DNA from: Paracholeplasma brassicae
Lineage (GTDB): Bacteria > Bacillota_I > Bacilli_A > Acholeplasmatales > UBA5453
Direction: 5' to 3'
Length of the DNA: 64,000 nucleotides
NCBI RefSeq assembly: GCF_000967915.1
Contig: NC_022549.1
Span: 1,414,366 to 1,478,365, forward strand
Shown: positions 1 through 8,255 of the stretch, in pieces
Layout: each line of letters starts with the position of its first letter
Numbering within the stretch: position 1 is the first letter of the stretch
Notes under the pieces: generated by a model
Databases searched by the model: none
What the model was told of the DNA's origin: nothing
Seen by the model: only the letters and a program-made list of their open reading frames with translations
Position numbers and translations under genes: made by a program

Positions 1-29
1 TTTGACAAACATATCTTTTTGCTCCTTAA

Positions 30-326
30 TTAATAATTTTTATATTTATCGGGTAATAATCTAGTAAATGTTAAAGGTAGAGTATTAAATATATCATTTT
101 TAATTTTAAAAGAATATCGATTATTTATAACTCCATTTTTTAGAAAAATATGTATACGACCTGGAACAACAGCATGCGTTCTACCTGTTAACCAATTCCA
201 AAAACTATTTTTAATATATATAATCCTATCAATGTCTTGAAAGTTAATTTCTATATTTCTTTTTCTTTTTTTAATTATAAGACTATTCTTATAAAAAATT
301 ACTTTCTTTGAAACTTTAATTTCCAT
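30..326 (-). CDS. hypothetical small protein (98 aa)
   Basis: I do not recognise this family. The protein is basic, rich in Ile, Lys and Asn, and starts at an ATG preceded by AGGGGAG about ten bases upstream, a good ribosome binding site. It has no signal peptide; a short aromatic patch (FWNWL, about residues 42-46) sits in an otherwise beta-rich, polar chain that could be a small PH-like or bacterial membrane-associated fold, but this is only an impression. It stands alone near the window edge with no visible operon partner. That it is expressed is inferred from the RBS and intact frame. Confidence 0.55.
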   Translation of the reverse strand: MEIKVSKKVIFYKNSLIIKKRKRNIEINFQDIDRIIYIKNSFWNWLTGRTHAVVPGRIHIFLKNGVINNRYSFKIKNDIFNTLPLTFTRLLPDKYKNY

Positions 327-477
327 ATAATTATAACTCCCCTAATAGTAAAAAATGATATAACTCTTAGTCGAATTATACCATTTTTAGTTGCTTTATC
401 TCAACCATATATGAAAACTATATAAACAATAGTTCAATATTACTTGAAATATATATCAAATTGTCCATGCACGCATA

Positions 478-885
478 TTATTGTCCGGTAATTATTTTAT
501 TTATACTTCGTACATACTTACGATAGTTTAACCCTAACATAAATGTCCAACTATCATCCATATAAACTTCACCTGTATCAGAGTTAACTAAGTAAAAGAC
601 TACTAATGTATCAATATTATCAAAATATACTAGTTCTTTCTTTTCAAACGCATCATTAGTTTCAGCAACTACAATAATTGTTTTATATTTTCCCTTAGTG
701 CTAAACTCGTCACTAATAAACTCTAAATATTCATTTATTTTAGATTTAACAATTGGTTTGTCATTAAATAGCAAATACCTCTTTTTTACTAGTTTATAAG
801 TTTCTAGCTTAAAATCTTTACTTATTTCAATTTTTAGTTCTTGAACTATTTCTTTTTTACTTATTTTCAAAATTGACTCCTCCAT
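478..885 (-). CDS. hypothetical protein (about 130-135 aa)
   Basis: Unknown family; a soluble, acidic-to-neutral alpha/beta protein without membrane segments. Two starts are possible: ATG at 885, which lacks a ribosome binding site, or TTG at 870, which lies six bases after GGAGGAG. The strong SD sits exactly on the first codons of the longer frame, so the TTG start (130 aa) is more likely. The gene lies just left of the decayed IS3 element and may be accessory cargo or simply a lineage-specific gene. No function is assigned. Confidence 0.5.
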   Translation of the reverse strand: MEESILKISKKEIVQELKIEISKDFKLETYKLVKKRYLLFNDKPIVKSKINEYLEFISDEFSTKGKYKTIIVVAETNDAFEKKELVYFDNIDTLVVFYLVNSDTGEVYMDDSWTFMLGLNYRKYVRSINKIITGQ

Positions 886-1028
886 TTATTGTTTTCATTA
901 CATTTATTATTTCAGTTGTAACATGTTTTATAGTACTATTTTATCATAACATATCCTAATCTTTTAATTTTATATTTGAATTGATACCATTTTCTTGTAC
1001 TTTATGTTCTTTGTAGTTATTGTATCAT

Positions 1029-1862
1029 TTATTGATTCATGAGTCTATATTGGATAGGTGAATAACCACCTAGAGTTAGTTTAATTCGTTCATGATTATA
1101 CCAATAGATATACTCATCAATTGTTCTAATTAAATCAGATAAAGATTTAACCTTTTGTAAGTAGATGGTTTCGCATTTAAGCGTCCCGAAGAAACTTTCA
1201 ACCACTGACATTTAATAGGCATTACCTTTAGCACTCATGGATTGAGTAAATGATGATTTCTTAAGGTAATTACGATATTTAGGTGATTGGTATAGAATGC
1301 CTTGATCAGAGTGTATGAGAAGCTTTGATAAGTCTTCATTTAGGTTGATTGATTTCTTCAGTGTCTTTAAGTTTAAATCTTGATTCTGACTTCTAGATAT
1401 TTGATAACCTTTGACTTCGCCATTGTAAAGATCTTGAATGACAGACAGATATAAACGTTTACGATTAAATCTAAACTCTGATACATCTGTGACCCATGGA
1501 TATTGGGTTCATCTTTTTTAAAGTCTCTCTTAAGTAGATTGGGTGTAATTTTGTTTGATATTTGAGAGATATAGCGATATCTCTTATTTCTTACCTTACA
1601 GACGATGTGTAGCTCTTTCATAAGCTTTACAACCGTCTTATACGCTATTTTGACCTCATAGAAGTTTTTAAGGTGCAAGTTTAATACGTCTATAGCCATA
1701 TGTTTTGTTACTAGCTTCAAAGATTTCTGAAATAAGTATCTTAATATCATGATATTTATCAGTCTCATTTTGATGTTCATAATAATCGTAAATAGATTTT
1801 GGAAGTCCTGATATTAGAAGTAGATCTATTAGTGCATATTTTCGCCTTAGTTCCTGGACTAC
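1029..1862 (-). pseudogene. IS3 transposase orfB (DDE integrase), broken
   Basis: Joining frames gives a recognisable IS150-type orfB: an N-terminal ELRRKYAL start, the YGYRRI segment, the integrase-core WVTDVSEF and LIHSDQG segments, and the C-terminal SVVESFFGTLK and YNHERI segments. The frame is broken at about 1675 (after RRIKLA), again at about 1505 (between DEPN and PWVTD), and by an in-frame TAA just before MSVVESFF (near 1212). It cannot make a full transposase. Confidence 0.85.
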
Positions 1863-2233
1863 TTGGTATTTTTGTTTGTTCGTTCCTGTTTCTGAATTAA
1901 GGCGGTGAGTTTTTTTGTGTATTCAAGTTCCATTTCTAAGTGTTTAACTTTAAGTTCAAGACTTTGTTCGATCTCTTTGGATGGTTTATAGAACTGTCTA
2001 ACTGGATTCTTACGATAGTCTTTCGGTGTTTGAAAGAAACGCTCTTTCCCATAGAGTCTATACTGATATACCCATCTAGCAGGTAATGTATCATTTAGAC
2101 TCCCTGATGATAAATACATATCATATTTACGCGCTGCTTGACTGTATGAGAGTTCATTTTCAATGATGTCTAAAACGACCTTTAATTTGAATTCTCCGCT
2201 CCATAGTCTATTTGTTTTCTTTTTGTCTTTTAT
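1859..2233 (-). pseudogene. IS3 transposase orfA (HTH subunit), start codon lost
   Basis: The frame reads from KDKKKTNRLWSGEFKLKVVL through an HTH region (SYSQAARKYD) to a coiled-coil end (LELKVKHLEMELEY), typical of IS150-type orfA. Upstream is a good AGGAGG, but the codon at the expected start position (2231-2233) is ATA rather than ATG; the first true ATG is about 38 codons inside. This suggests a start-codon mutation. The frame ends at 1859, overlapping orfB as usual for programmed frameshifting elements. Confidence 0.75.
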
Positions 2234-2356
2234 CTGATACCTCCTGCATATATATTAGTTTACACTAAGTACAGGTTTTTGGTATCAGTTCACAAAAATA
2301 AAAGTCCATCATGTCGGTCGTTAAAGACTTTCAGATGGACTATTTTTTATTAAAAA

Positions 2357-2373
2357 ATGCCCTAAAAGGGCAT
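2357..2373 (-). terminator. terminator after tRNA-Cys
   Basis: ATGCCC-loop-GGGCAT hairpin followed on the minus strand by TTTTTTAATAAAAAA; it lies about 50 bases downstream of tRNA-Cys. A second small hairpin (TGGTAG/CTACCA, 2388-2406) sits between. Confidence 0.7.
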
Positions 2374-2420
2374 AATTTGGTGTTATTTGGTAGTTTTTTG
2401 CTACCAATTCAAGATTTCTT

Positions 2421-2494
2421 TGGAGGCCCCGACCGGATTTGAACCGACGATCAGGCAGTTGCAGTGCCGTGCCTTACCACTTGGCTACAGGGCC
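2421..2494 (-). tRNA. tRNA-Cys (GCA)
   Basis: Cloverleaf of 74 nt including encoded CCA. Acceptor stem GGCCCTG pairs with CGGGGCC (one G-U pair), discriminator U73 as expected for Cys, anticodon loop CTGCAAC gives anticodon GCA, and the T loop GGTTCAAATCC is canonical. It has its own promoter at 2515-2543 and a downstream hairpin terminator, so it is a single-gene unit. Confidence 0.95.
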
Positions 2495-2500
2495 TATTTT

Positions 2501-2543
2501 AAACGCGCTATTATATTATAACTAGTAACAGCGCGTTTGTCAA
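2501..2543 (-). promoter_or_regulatory. tRNA-Cys promoter with a 9-bp inverted repeat around the -10
   Basis: -35 TTGACA (2538-2543), 17-bp spacer, -10 TATAAT (2515-2520). A perfect inverted repeat, AAACGCGCT (2501-2509) and AGCGCGTTT (2530-2538), brackets the -10 element, with one arm in the spacer and one around the transcription start. GCGC lies at the expected discriminator. Confidence 0.75.
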
Positions 2544-2586
2544 TTAGGTTTTGTTATCTAAATTCTAGTCTCATCAGACTTCGATA

Positions 2587-4062
2587 TTATCTCGATGTTT
2601 GATTCGTTAATAATGCATTTGATATTACAAAATCATCGTATACATCTTTTTGTAGTGTCAATTCATCAAAAACAATGTCTCTTAAGACATAACCATCATT
2701 TGATAAGTTGTCTCCATATAAGAAGACGTCGTTAGTTTTATCAAACACGTAGTCGTTAGTCGCTACTTTATAGGACTTACCACTTTCAAAATAGTTGAGT
2801 TCTGAGCTGTACCTCAAATCACTACGATTAAGTAAGCTGTTTATTGTTGAACCATCCAAATAAACCGTCTTTACCACATTATCAAACGGAAGGACTTGAT
2901 ACAGTTTTGCTAAATTGATTACTTCGTTATCGTAAAAATCAACGCGTGTACCACCCGTGTTATGAAATGCAATACTTGCGTTAGTCTTAGCTCTCATGAC
3001 ACTTGCAACCCATTCGGTCAGTGCGGTTCTAGATAAGTAGGTTCGATTCGTGATGATTGGTGTTTTAAATAACGTATCGGTTTCTGATTTATAAAAGTCA
3101 ACGAGTGTTTTAACCGCTTCGTCTTCTACATTAAATAATGGGCTCGAAGACGATTTGTAGTTAATCGCTTCCATGCTATATTTCGAGTCTAGGGCGATAC
3201 GAACATAACCAACACGTTCACCATTTGCTTTAGCCTGTAGGGTTGGCGCACCATTTAAAATGGTTGCTACTTCTTGATGTGAGTGCGCATTGAAAACAGC
3301 ATCGACCTTATAATCACCCGTTAAGTTTGACAAGCTGGACATCATGTACCCACCTGGATCGTGCGATAATACAATGATGATATCGACATCTTTTGTTGTT
3401 CTTAACTCTTTAGTATATTTCTTTATAATCTCTGTTGGTTCTAAAAATTCATACCCATCGATACGACTCTGAGCAATACTAGATTCTAGTCCGAAGCCCA
3501 TCGTCCCAATGATACCTATTTTTTTATCTAATTTTTCAATAATTGTATACGGCTCAATATGAGACACAATGTTATTAGTACCTTCGTATACAACGTTTCC
3601 TCCAAGCAAAGGAAAATTAGCCTCACCATTTGATGTCTCACCATCAAAATAGTCAGTTACGACATCAATACCCCAGTCAAATTCATGATTGCCTACGACC
3701 ATGGCATCAAAACCCATGACATTCATAATCTCAATGGTTGATCTTCCCATATAGTAGTTCGAAAGCGCACTGCCTTGGAACATATCACCACCAGCTAAAA
3801 ACAATGTGTTGTTTTTGTGTTCACTTCGTTTGTTATTCACAAAATTTGCAATCTTAGCTAATCCGATTTGATACTCAGTTTCTTCAATAGCACCATGCAA
3901 ATCATTTAAGTAATAAATATCTAAAAACTCTAGTTTATCCGAAGTCACAGGTTCTTCTGTTGGCTCTTCAATAACTGGTTCATCTTCTTTTTCATTTAAA
4001 CAAGCACTTAATGTAACTACAGAAAACATAAGTAAAAATAACATCCATAATTTTTTGTTCAT
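2587..4062 (-). CDS. 5'-nucleotidase / 2',3'-cyclic phosphodiesterase family lipoprotein
   Basis: A secreted lipoprotein (lipobox LSAC, Cys21) of the bifunctional metallophosphatase / UshA-like 5'-nucleotidase family. Residues 45-300 form the calcineurin-like metal centre: NDLHG (53-57), GGDMFQG (91-97), GNHEFDWG (124-131), LSHD and NAHSH. The rest is the 5'-nucleotidase C-terminal substrate domain. A Glu/Pro/Thr-rich linker follows the lipid anchor. The expected role is dephosphorylating external nucleotides so nucleosides can be taken up, which suits a cell with salvage genes such as udk nearby. A -10-like TATAAT lies about 40 bases upstream. At 491 aa it is near the usual family length. 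Confidence 0.88.
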   Translation of the reverse strand: MNKKLWMLFLLMFSVVTLSACLNEKEDEPVIEEPTEEPVTSDKLEFLDIYYLNDLHGAIEETEYQIGLAKIANFVNNKRSEHKNNTLFLAGGDMFQGSALSNYYMGRSTIEIMNVMGFDAMVVGNHEFDWGIDVVTDYFDGETSNGEANFPLLGGNVVYEGTNNIVSHIEPYTIIEKLDKKIGIIGTMGFGLESSIAQSRIDGYEFLEPTEIIKKYTKELRTTKDVDIIIVLSHDPGGYMMSSLSNLTGDYKVDAVFNAHSHQEVATILNGAPTLQAKANGERVGYVRIALDSKYSMEAINYKSSSSPLFNVEDEAVKTLVDFYKSETDTLFKTPIITNRTYLSRTALTEWVASVMRAKTNASIAFHNTGGTRVDFYDNEVINLAKLYQVLPFDNVVKTVYLDGSTINSLLNRSDLRYSSELNYFESGKSYKVATNDYVFDKTNDVFLYGDNLSNDGYVLRDIVFDELTLQKDVYDDFVISNALLTNQTSR

Positions 4063-4137
4063 AATTGTACCTTACCTTTCTAGCCCTTATATTATATCAT
4101 ATAATAAATCGCTTTGCTTAATAAGTTTACTAACTAC

Positions 4138-4166
4138 TTGATTCTTGAAATCCTTTGCGATATAAT
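4138..4166 (+). promoter_or_regulatory. clpB promoter
   Basis: -35 TTGATT (4138-4143), 17-bp spacer, -10 TATAAT (4161-4166). The transcription start would fall at or just before the CIRCE operator. Confidence 0.75.
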
Positions 4167-4170
4167 AATG

Positions 4171-4197
4171 TTGGCAGTTGATATATTAGAGTGCCAA
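4171..4197 (+). promoter_or_regulatory. CIRCE operator (HrcA binding site) upstream of clpB
   Basis: TTGGCAGTT - 9 bases - GAGTGCCAA. The arms form the inverted repeat of CIRCE (consensus TTAGCACTC-N9-GAGTGCTAA), with correct spacing, right at the transcription start and overlapping the SD. This implies HrcA-controlled heat induction; hrcA itself is not in the window. Confidence 0.88.
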
Positions 4198-4210
4198 AGG
4201 AGGGATACTC

Positions 4211-6335
4211 ATGATGCCACAAATGGAAAACTATGAAAAAGATCCAAACATACTCGACAAGTTTGGACGTAACATTGTCGAAGAGGTAAAAAAAGGAAAA
4301 ATCGACCCAGTCATCGGAAGAGAAGATGAAATCCGACGTATCATCAAAATACTATCCAGAAAAACGAAGAATAACCCACTCTTAATTGGTGAACCTGGCG
4401 TTGGTAAAACCGCAATAGTCGAAGGATTAGCACGACGAATTGTTGATAAAGATGTCCCGATCGGTTTAGAAAATAAAATCATCTACGAACTCGACATGGC
4501 TTCTTTGGTTGCTGGAGCCAAATTTAGAGGTGAATTTGAAGAACGACTCAAAGCCGTTTTAAATAAAATCAAAGACTCTGATGGAAAAATCATCTTATTC
4601 ATTGATGAAATACACACCATTGTTGGTGCTGGTCGCGTCGATGGTGCAATGGACGCATCAAATATGTTAAAGCCAATGCTCGCAAGAGGCGAATTACACT
4701 GTATTGGGGCAACCACACTAAATGAGTCAAGAAAATACATCGAGAAGGACCCTGCGTTAGACAGACGCTTTCAAAAAATTCAAATCAATGAACCAACAGT
4801 TATCGATACCATTAGTATCCTTAGAGGACTTAAAGATCGTTTTGAAGCTCATCACGGCGTACACATCAGCGATAATGCGATTGTTCAATCCGCTTTACTA
4901 TCAAATCGCTACATTACCGATCGTTTTCTACCCGATAAAGCCATTGATTTAATCGATGAAGCTTGTGCTTCCATTCGCATGGAAATTGATTCCATGCCCG
5001 TGGAACTTGACGACGTCACAAGAAAAATCATGCAATTGGAAATTGAAAAGAGTGCCTTAAAAAAAGAAAACCGATGCACTTTCTAAACAAAGACTTCAAA
5101 AGATTGATGAAGAACTCATCACACTAAAAACATCAGAAAAACAAATTAAATCCCAGTGGGAAAAAGAGAAAAATCAATTATTAGTCATCAAAGAGAAAAA
5201 AGCAAACTTAGAAAATCTAAGGCTGGAACTTCAAAACGCATTTAATGCGTCTAACTATCAAAAAGCAGCCGAGCTTCAGTACTCAAAAATCCCAGCGTTG
5301 GAAAAAGAAATTCTAACACTGACTGAGGTAAAAGACGAGCCTCATCTACTTTCTGAAGTAGTCACTGAAGAACACATCGCAGAAATCGTCTCTAAGTGGA
5401 CTCATATACCAATTTCAAAATTAATCCAAGCAGATAAAGATAAGTTACTTCACTTGAAAGATGAAATGAAGAAAAGAGTCATCGGCCAAGACCAAGCAAT
5501 CAATCTAATTGGTGATGCCATCATTAGACAAAGAGCTGGTATCAAAGACGAACGTAGACCCATTGGTTCATTTCTATTCTTAGGTCCTACTGGTGTGGGT
5601 AAAACCGAAGTCGCTAGATCACTCGCAGCTAATCTTTTTGACGATGAATCACACATCATTCGAATTGATATGAGCGAATACATGGAACGACATTCCACCT
5701 CGCGTCTCATCGGTTCTCCTCCAGGGTATGTCGGTTACGATGAGGGTGGCCAACTCACAGAAGCTGTTCGAAGAAAACCTTACTCGATTGTTCTATTTGA
5801 TGAAATTGAAAAAGCACATCCTGAAGTTTTCAATCTACTTCTTCAAATCCTTGACGATGGCCGATTGACTGACAACCAAGGTAGAACCATTGATTTTAAA
5901 AACACCATCATTATTATGACTTCTAACTTAGGTTCGAATCTCTTAATTGAAAATAACCCAAAGAAAGAAGAAAACGTACTTAACCTCGTTAAAGAAACCT
6001 TTAAGCCAGAGTTCATAAACCGAATCGATGAAATCATCTTGTTTAACCCACTTGGTTTTAATGTTCAAGTAGAAATTGTTGAAAAACTTATCAATGAACT
6101 AAATCATCGATTAGAGGAAAAAAACATACATTTAAGCGTAACAGACGACGTAAAAAAATACATTTTACAACAAAGCTACTCAATCGAGTATGGTGCAAGA
6201 CCAATCAAACGTTTTATCCAACGTTTCTTAGAAACCTTTATTGCAACCAAAGTGGTTGAAGGCAGTTTAGTACCAAATAAAACTTACTCAATTGAACTCG
6301 ATGACAATCACCTAATGCTTCACGAAAAGAAATAA
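4211..6335 (+). pseudogene. clpB: ClpB disaggregase lacking the N domain, interrupted by a one-base frameshift
   Basis: The reading frame starts directly at AAA+ domain 1, so the N-terminal substrate domain is absent, as in other Mollicute ClpB (about 710 aa). D1 has Walker A GEPGVGKT (60-67) and Walker B ILFIDEIH (128-135). D2 has GPTGVGKT and VLFDEIEK and ends normally at 6335. The coiled-coil middle domain (SELQY-KIPALEK type) identifies ClpB rather than ClpC. At about 5060-5072 an A7-G-A4 tract carries one base too many: frame 1 stops at 5086, while a +1 shift restores KETDALSK and the rest of the M domain. It may be a sequencing homopolymer error, a real mutation, or slippage that some ribosomes or polymerases correct. 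If real, the cell lacks full ClpB. Confidence 0.85.
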
Positions 6336-6357
6336 GGCGCCCAAAAGGCGCCTTATT
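6331..6357. terminator. bidirectional hairpin between clpB and chrA
   Basis: Perfect 11-bp stem AATAAGGCGCC / GGCGCCTTATT with a five-base loop, embedded at the clpB stop codon and just downstream of the convergent chrA gene. Confidence 0.75.
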
Positions 6358-6362
6358 AGCTT

Positions 6363-6917
6363 TTATAACCCGTAAAATATGATGCCCAAGATTGATGATA
6401 AAAGGACCATATGTATCGGAGACATTTTCTTATAAAACAGACTGACTAAGAACACCACCGAAAAAATTATCAATGCGATGTAGTCAAATGTAATCTCTGT
6501 CATAAAATCCCCTAATACACCATGTAAAACCACAGAAAGCCCTGCACTCAAAATTAACCCCACGATCAAAGGTTTTAACGTATAAAGTACTGCTCTAGCG
6601 GGTTTTGTCTTTAAAAACCTATCCGAAAAGTAAGCAATCAATAAGATAATTAAAAACGATGGGAGTACAACACCTAATGTTGCAAACAAACTACCGACAA
6701 TGCCATGCGTATGATACCCCGCAAACGTTGCCATGTTTACCGCAAATGGTCCTGGGGTTGATTCAGCAATTCCAATGAATTGTGTGATTTGATCAAGCGT
6801 TAAATAATCATTTTGTAACATCTCTTGTCTAATCATTGGAATCATTGCATAGCCACCACCAAACGTGAATAAGCCGATTTTAAAGAAAACAAAAAAGAGT
6901 TTAAGTAATTCAATCAT
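6363..6917 (-). CDS. chrA: ChrA-family transporter, second half-protein
   Basis: A short-chain CHR-domain membrane protein (about 184 aa), the downstream partner of the preceding gene. The signature FKIGLFTFGGGYAMIPMI and the SESTPGPFAVN segment match the chromate transporter (CHR) domain; about six membrane segments are visible. The start at 6917 (ATG) overlaps the upstream stop by eight bases (ATGATTGA), showing translational coupling. Short CHR proteins act as heterodimeric pairs encoded in tandem. The family exports chromate with sulfate-linked transport; the natural substrate here is unknown. Confidence 0.85.
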   Translation of the reverse strand: MIELLKLFFVFFKIGLFTFGGGYAMIPMIRQEMLQNDYLTLDQITQFIGIAESTPGPFAVNMATFAGYHTHGIVGSLFATLGVVLPSFLIILLIAYFSDRFLKTKPARAVLYTLKPLIVGLILSAGLSVVLHGVLGDFMTEITFDYIALIIFSVVFLVSLFYKKMSPIHMVLLSSILGIIFYGL

Positions 6918-7461
6918 TCGAAATGTCACCACCTTTAATTGCTTGATAAGATACGGCAAACAGTGCCGTCAACAAGATCAGGTATACGACCGAAAATGAA
7001 GTAAAGAAAGATACGACAAACGCCAAAACAAAGAAGAAAAGGTTATACCAGTTCTTTTTTACCTTCTTTCCCATTTTAATAAATGCCTTGATAATTAAAA
7101 CACCCACACCGGCACCAATGCCTTTTAATGCATTTTGAATGATCACATTTGAAGAAAATTGTTCTAAGAAAATTGATATTAAGATAATAACCGTCAACGA
7201 AGGAATTACCACACCAATTGTCGCAAATAAACTACCTAAAAAGCCACCATGTTTATAGCCAATAAACGTCGCACCATTAATTGCAAATGGACCCGGGGTT
7301 GCCTCACTAATCGAAATAAGCTCATGCATTTCCTCTTCGTCAATCCACTTTTTGTGTTCAACGATCAAGTCTTGCATGACCGCAATCATTGCGTACCCAC
7401 CACCAAAGGTAAATAAGCCGATTTTAAAAAACGTATAAAAGATATCGATGTATTTTTTCAT
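6910..7461 (-). CDS. chrA: ChrA-family transporter, first half-protein
   Basis: The first of the CHR pair (183 aa). It carries the same FKIGLFTFGGGYAMIAVM motif near residue 12 and a SEATPGPFAIN segment, followed by membrane helices. It shares its transcript with the second half and stops in an ATGATTGA overlap. Translation starts at ATG 7461, which lies 34 bases from the only strong SD (AGGGGG, 7496-7501); a perfect hairpin fills most of that gap (see 7471-7493). Substrate inferred only from the family name. Confidence 0.85.
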   Translation of the reverse strand: MKKYIDIFYTFFKIGLFTFGGGYAMIAVMQDLIVEHKKWIDEEEMHELISISEATPGPFAINGATFIGYKHGGFLGSLFATIGVVIPSLTVIILISIFLEQFSSNVIIQNALKGIGAGVGVLIIKAFIKMGKKVKKNWYNLFFFVLAFVVSFFTSFSVVYLILLTALFAVSYQAIKGGDISND

Positions 7462-7470
7462 TTTATCAAC

Positions 7471-7493
7471 AACAAAACGAAAACCGTTTTGTT
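7471..7493 (-). promoter_or_regulatory. hairpin between the SD and start codon of chrA
   Basis: AACAAAACG-loop of five-CGTTTTGTT, a perfect nine-bp stem in the chrA leader. It lies between AGGGGG (7496-7501) and ATG 7461; folding would shorten the SD-to-start distance from 34 to about 11 bases. Confidence 0.6.
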
Positions 7494-7511
7494 AACCCCC
7501 TAACTCCATCT

Positions 7512-7540
7512 ATTATAAGGAAAAATAGCCATCTTGTCAA
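7512..7540 (-). promoter_or_regulatory. chrA operon promoter
   Basis: -35 TTGACA (7535-7540), 17-bp spacer, -10 TATAAT (7512-7517), a near-consensus promoter reading into the chrA pair. Confidence 0.8.
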
Positions 7541-7548
7541 AAAAAAAT

Positions 7549-7567
7549 GACAAGCACTTGGCTTGCC
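7549..7567 (-). terminator. terminator after the DUF2188 gene
   Basis: GGCAAGC-loop-GCTTGTC hairpin followed by eight T on the minus strand, directly after the stop codon and directly before the chrA -35. Confidence 0.8.
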
Positions 7568-7831
7568 TCAATATTTTTGTTTTCGGATTTTTCCATCCGT
7601 TTTATGTATCACAATGTTTGTCTTGTTTTTATCCGAAAGTGACTTCGCATATGCGATTGCTTCTTTTTGAGTATCAAAATATTTAATTGTTTTTTCAGAA
7701 TTACTACGTCTAACTCGCCACATCTTATAAAACTCACTGTTTTCGTCCTTATTTAGCGAAATATGGTAATTAAAACTACCTTCATCCTTACCTAAATCAT
7801 CACGTTTAACAACTTCTTTTTCATCTTTCAT
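7568..7831 (-). CDS. DUF2188-family protein
   Basis: A small soluble protein of 87 aa. The C-terminal half fits DUF2188: a Trp-containing strand (KMWRVRR), a FDTQKEAIAYAKSL helix, then NIVIHKTDGKI. Family members are found across bacteria, and their function is not established. The start chosen is ATG 7831, six bases after GAGGTG; upstream GTG and ATG codons lie inside the SD. Its own terminator follows, so it is probably monocistronic, divergent from the DsrE-like gene. Confidence 0.75.
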   Translation of the reverse strand: MKDEKEVVKRDDLGKDEGSFNYHISLNKDENSEFYKMWRVRRSNSEKTIKYFDTQKEAIAYAKSLSDKNKTNIVIHKTDGKIRKQKY

Positions 7832-7911
7832 ACTCATCACCTCTTAATGTTATTATAATACATTATTTATTTTTTACAAGGATGTATGTTACTATATTTA
7901 TGGGTGATCTT

Positions 7912-8217
7912 ATGAAAGTACTGTTTCACATTGATGAAATGGAAAAATGGAATCTCTTAAATGCGAATTTAAGAAACATTTTAGAAAAAGATTCAAATCT
8001 AAGTGTTAGTGTTGTTTCAAACGCTGATTCAGTCGCTTACTTTATGAGCGAAGAATGCACGCTAGATGAACGTATCAAGTACCACGTATGTTTGAACTCA
8101 CTTAAACAAAGAGGTTATGATCGAAAAGAGATTAGTAATCAAGTGGTTATTGTTGACAGTGGTGTCTATGAAATTGCACTACTGCAATCCTTAGGGTATA
8201 GCTACATTAAACCCTAA
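7912..8217 (+). CDS. DsrE/DsrF-like small protein
   Basis: A 101-aa alpha/beta protein starting with the MKVLFHIDEMEKW strand typical of the DsrE/DsrF-like fold, followed by a V-V-S-N-A-D strand/turn and a central helix with a Cys (VCLNSLKQRG) and a final V-D-S-G-V segment. DsrE-fold proteins act in sulfur transfer or as small regulatory subunits; this one has a Cys in the position often used, but the role is not known. ATG 7912 follows GGTGATC; an earlier in-frame ATG at 7882 has no SD. A strong terminator follows. Confidence 0.7.
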   Translation: MKVLFHIDEMEKWNLLNANLRNILEKDSNLSVSVVSNADSVAYFMSEECTLDERIKYHVCLNSLKQRGYDRKEISNQVVIVDSGVYEIALLQSLGYSYIKP

Positions 8218-8222
8218 AAATG

Positions 8223-8255
8223 AAAAAGCATGTTCGACTTTCGAACATGCTTTTT
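8223..8255. terminator. bidirectional terminator
   Basis: Perfect stem AAAAAGCATGTTCGA / TCGAACATGCTTTTT with a three-base loop, shared by the convergent DsrE-like and EAL genes. Confidence 0.9.

Larger units (their letters stand above)
982..2287 (-). mobile_element. decayed IS3-family (IS150-like) insertion sequence
   Basis: The two ends are imperfect inverted repeats of about 21 bp: TGATACCA at 982-989 and its complement at 2280-2287, with GTACTT also matching at the inner end (about 16 of 21 positions agree). Between them lie orfA and orfB remnants of an IS3-family transposase on the minus strand. Flanking triplets (AAT left, GTT right) do not match, so no target-site duplication is visible. 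Length, about 1.3 kb, fits the family. The element is dead: orfA has lost a normal start codon and orfB has a stop and at least two frameshifts. Confidence 0.85.

Noticed and set aside
976-2293. Target-site duplication of the IS3 element
   Set aside because: The flanking triplets AAT and GTT differ and no longer direct repeat is visible.
5055-5080. Programmed -1 frameshift at the A7 run of clpB
   Set aside because: The downstream frame is +1 relative to the upstream frame, so a -1 slip would not join the halves; dnaX-type control does not fit.
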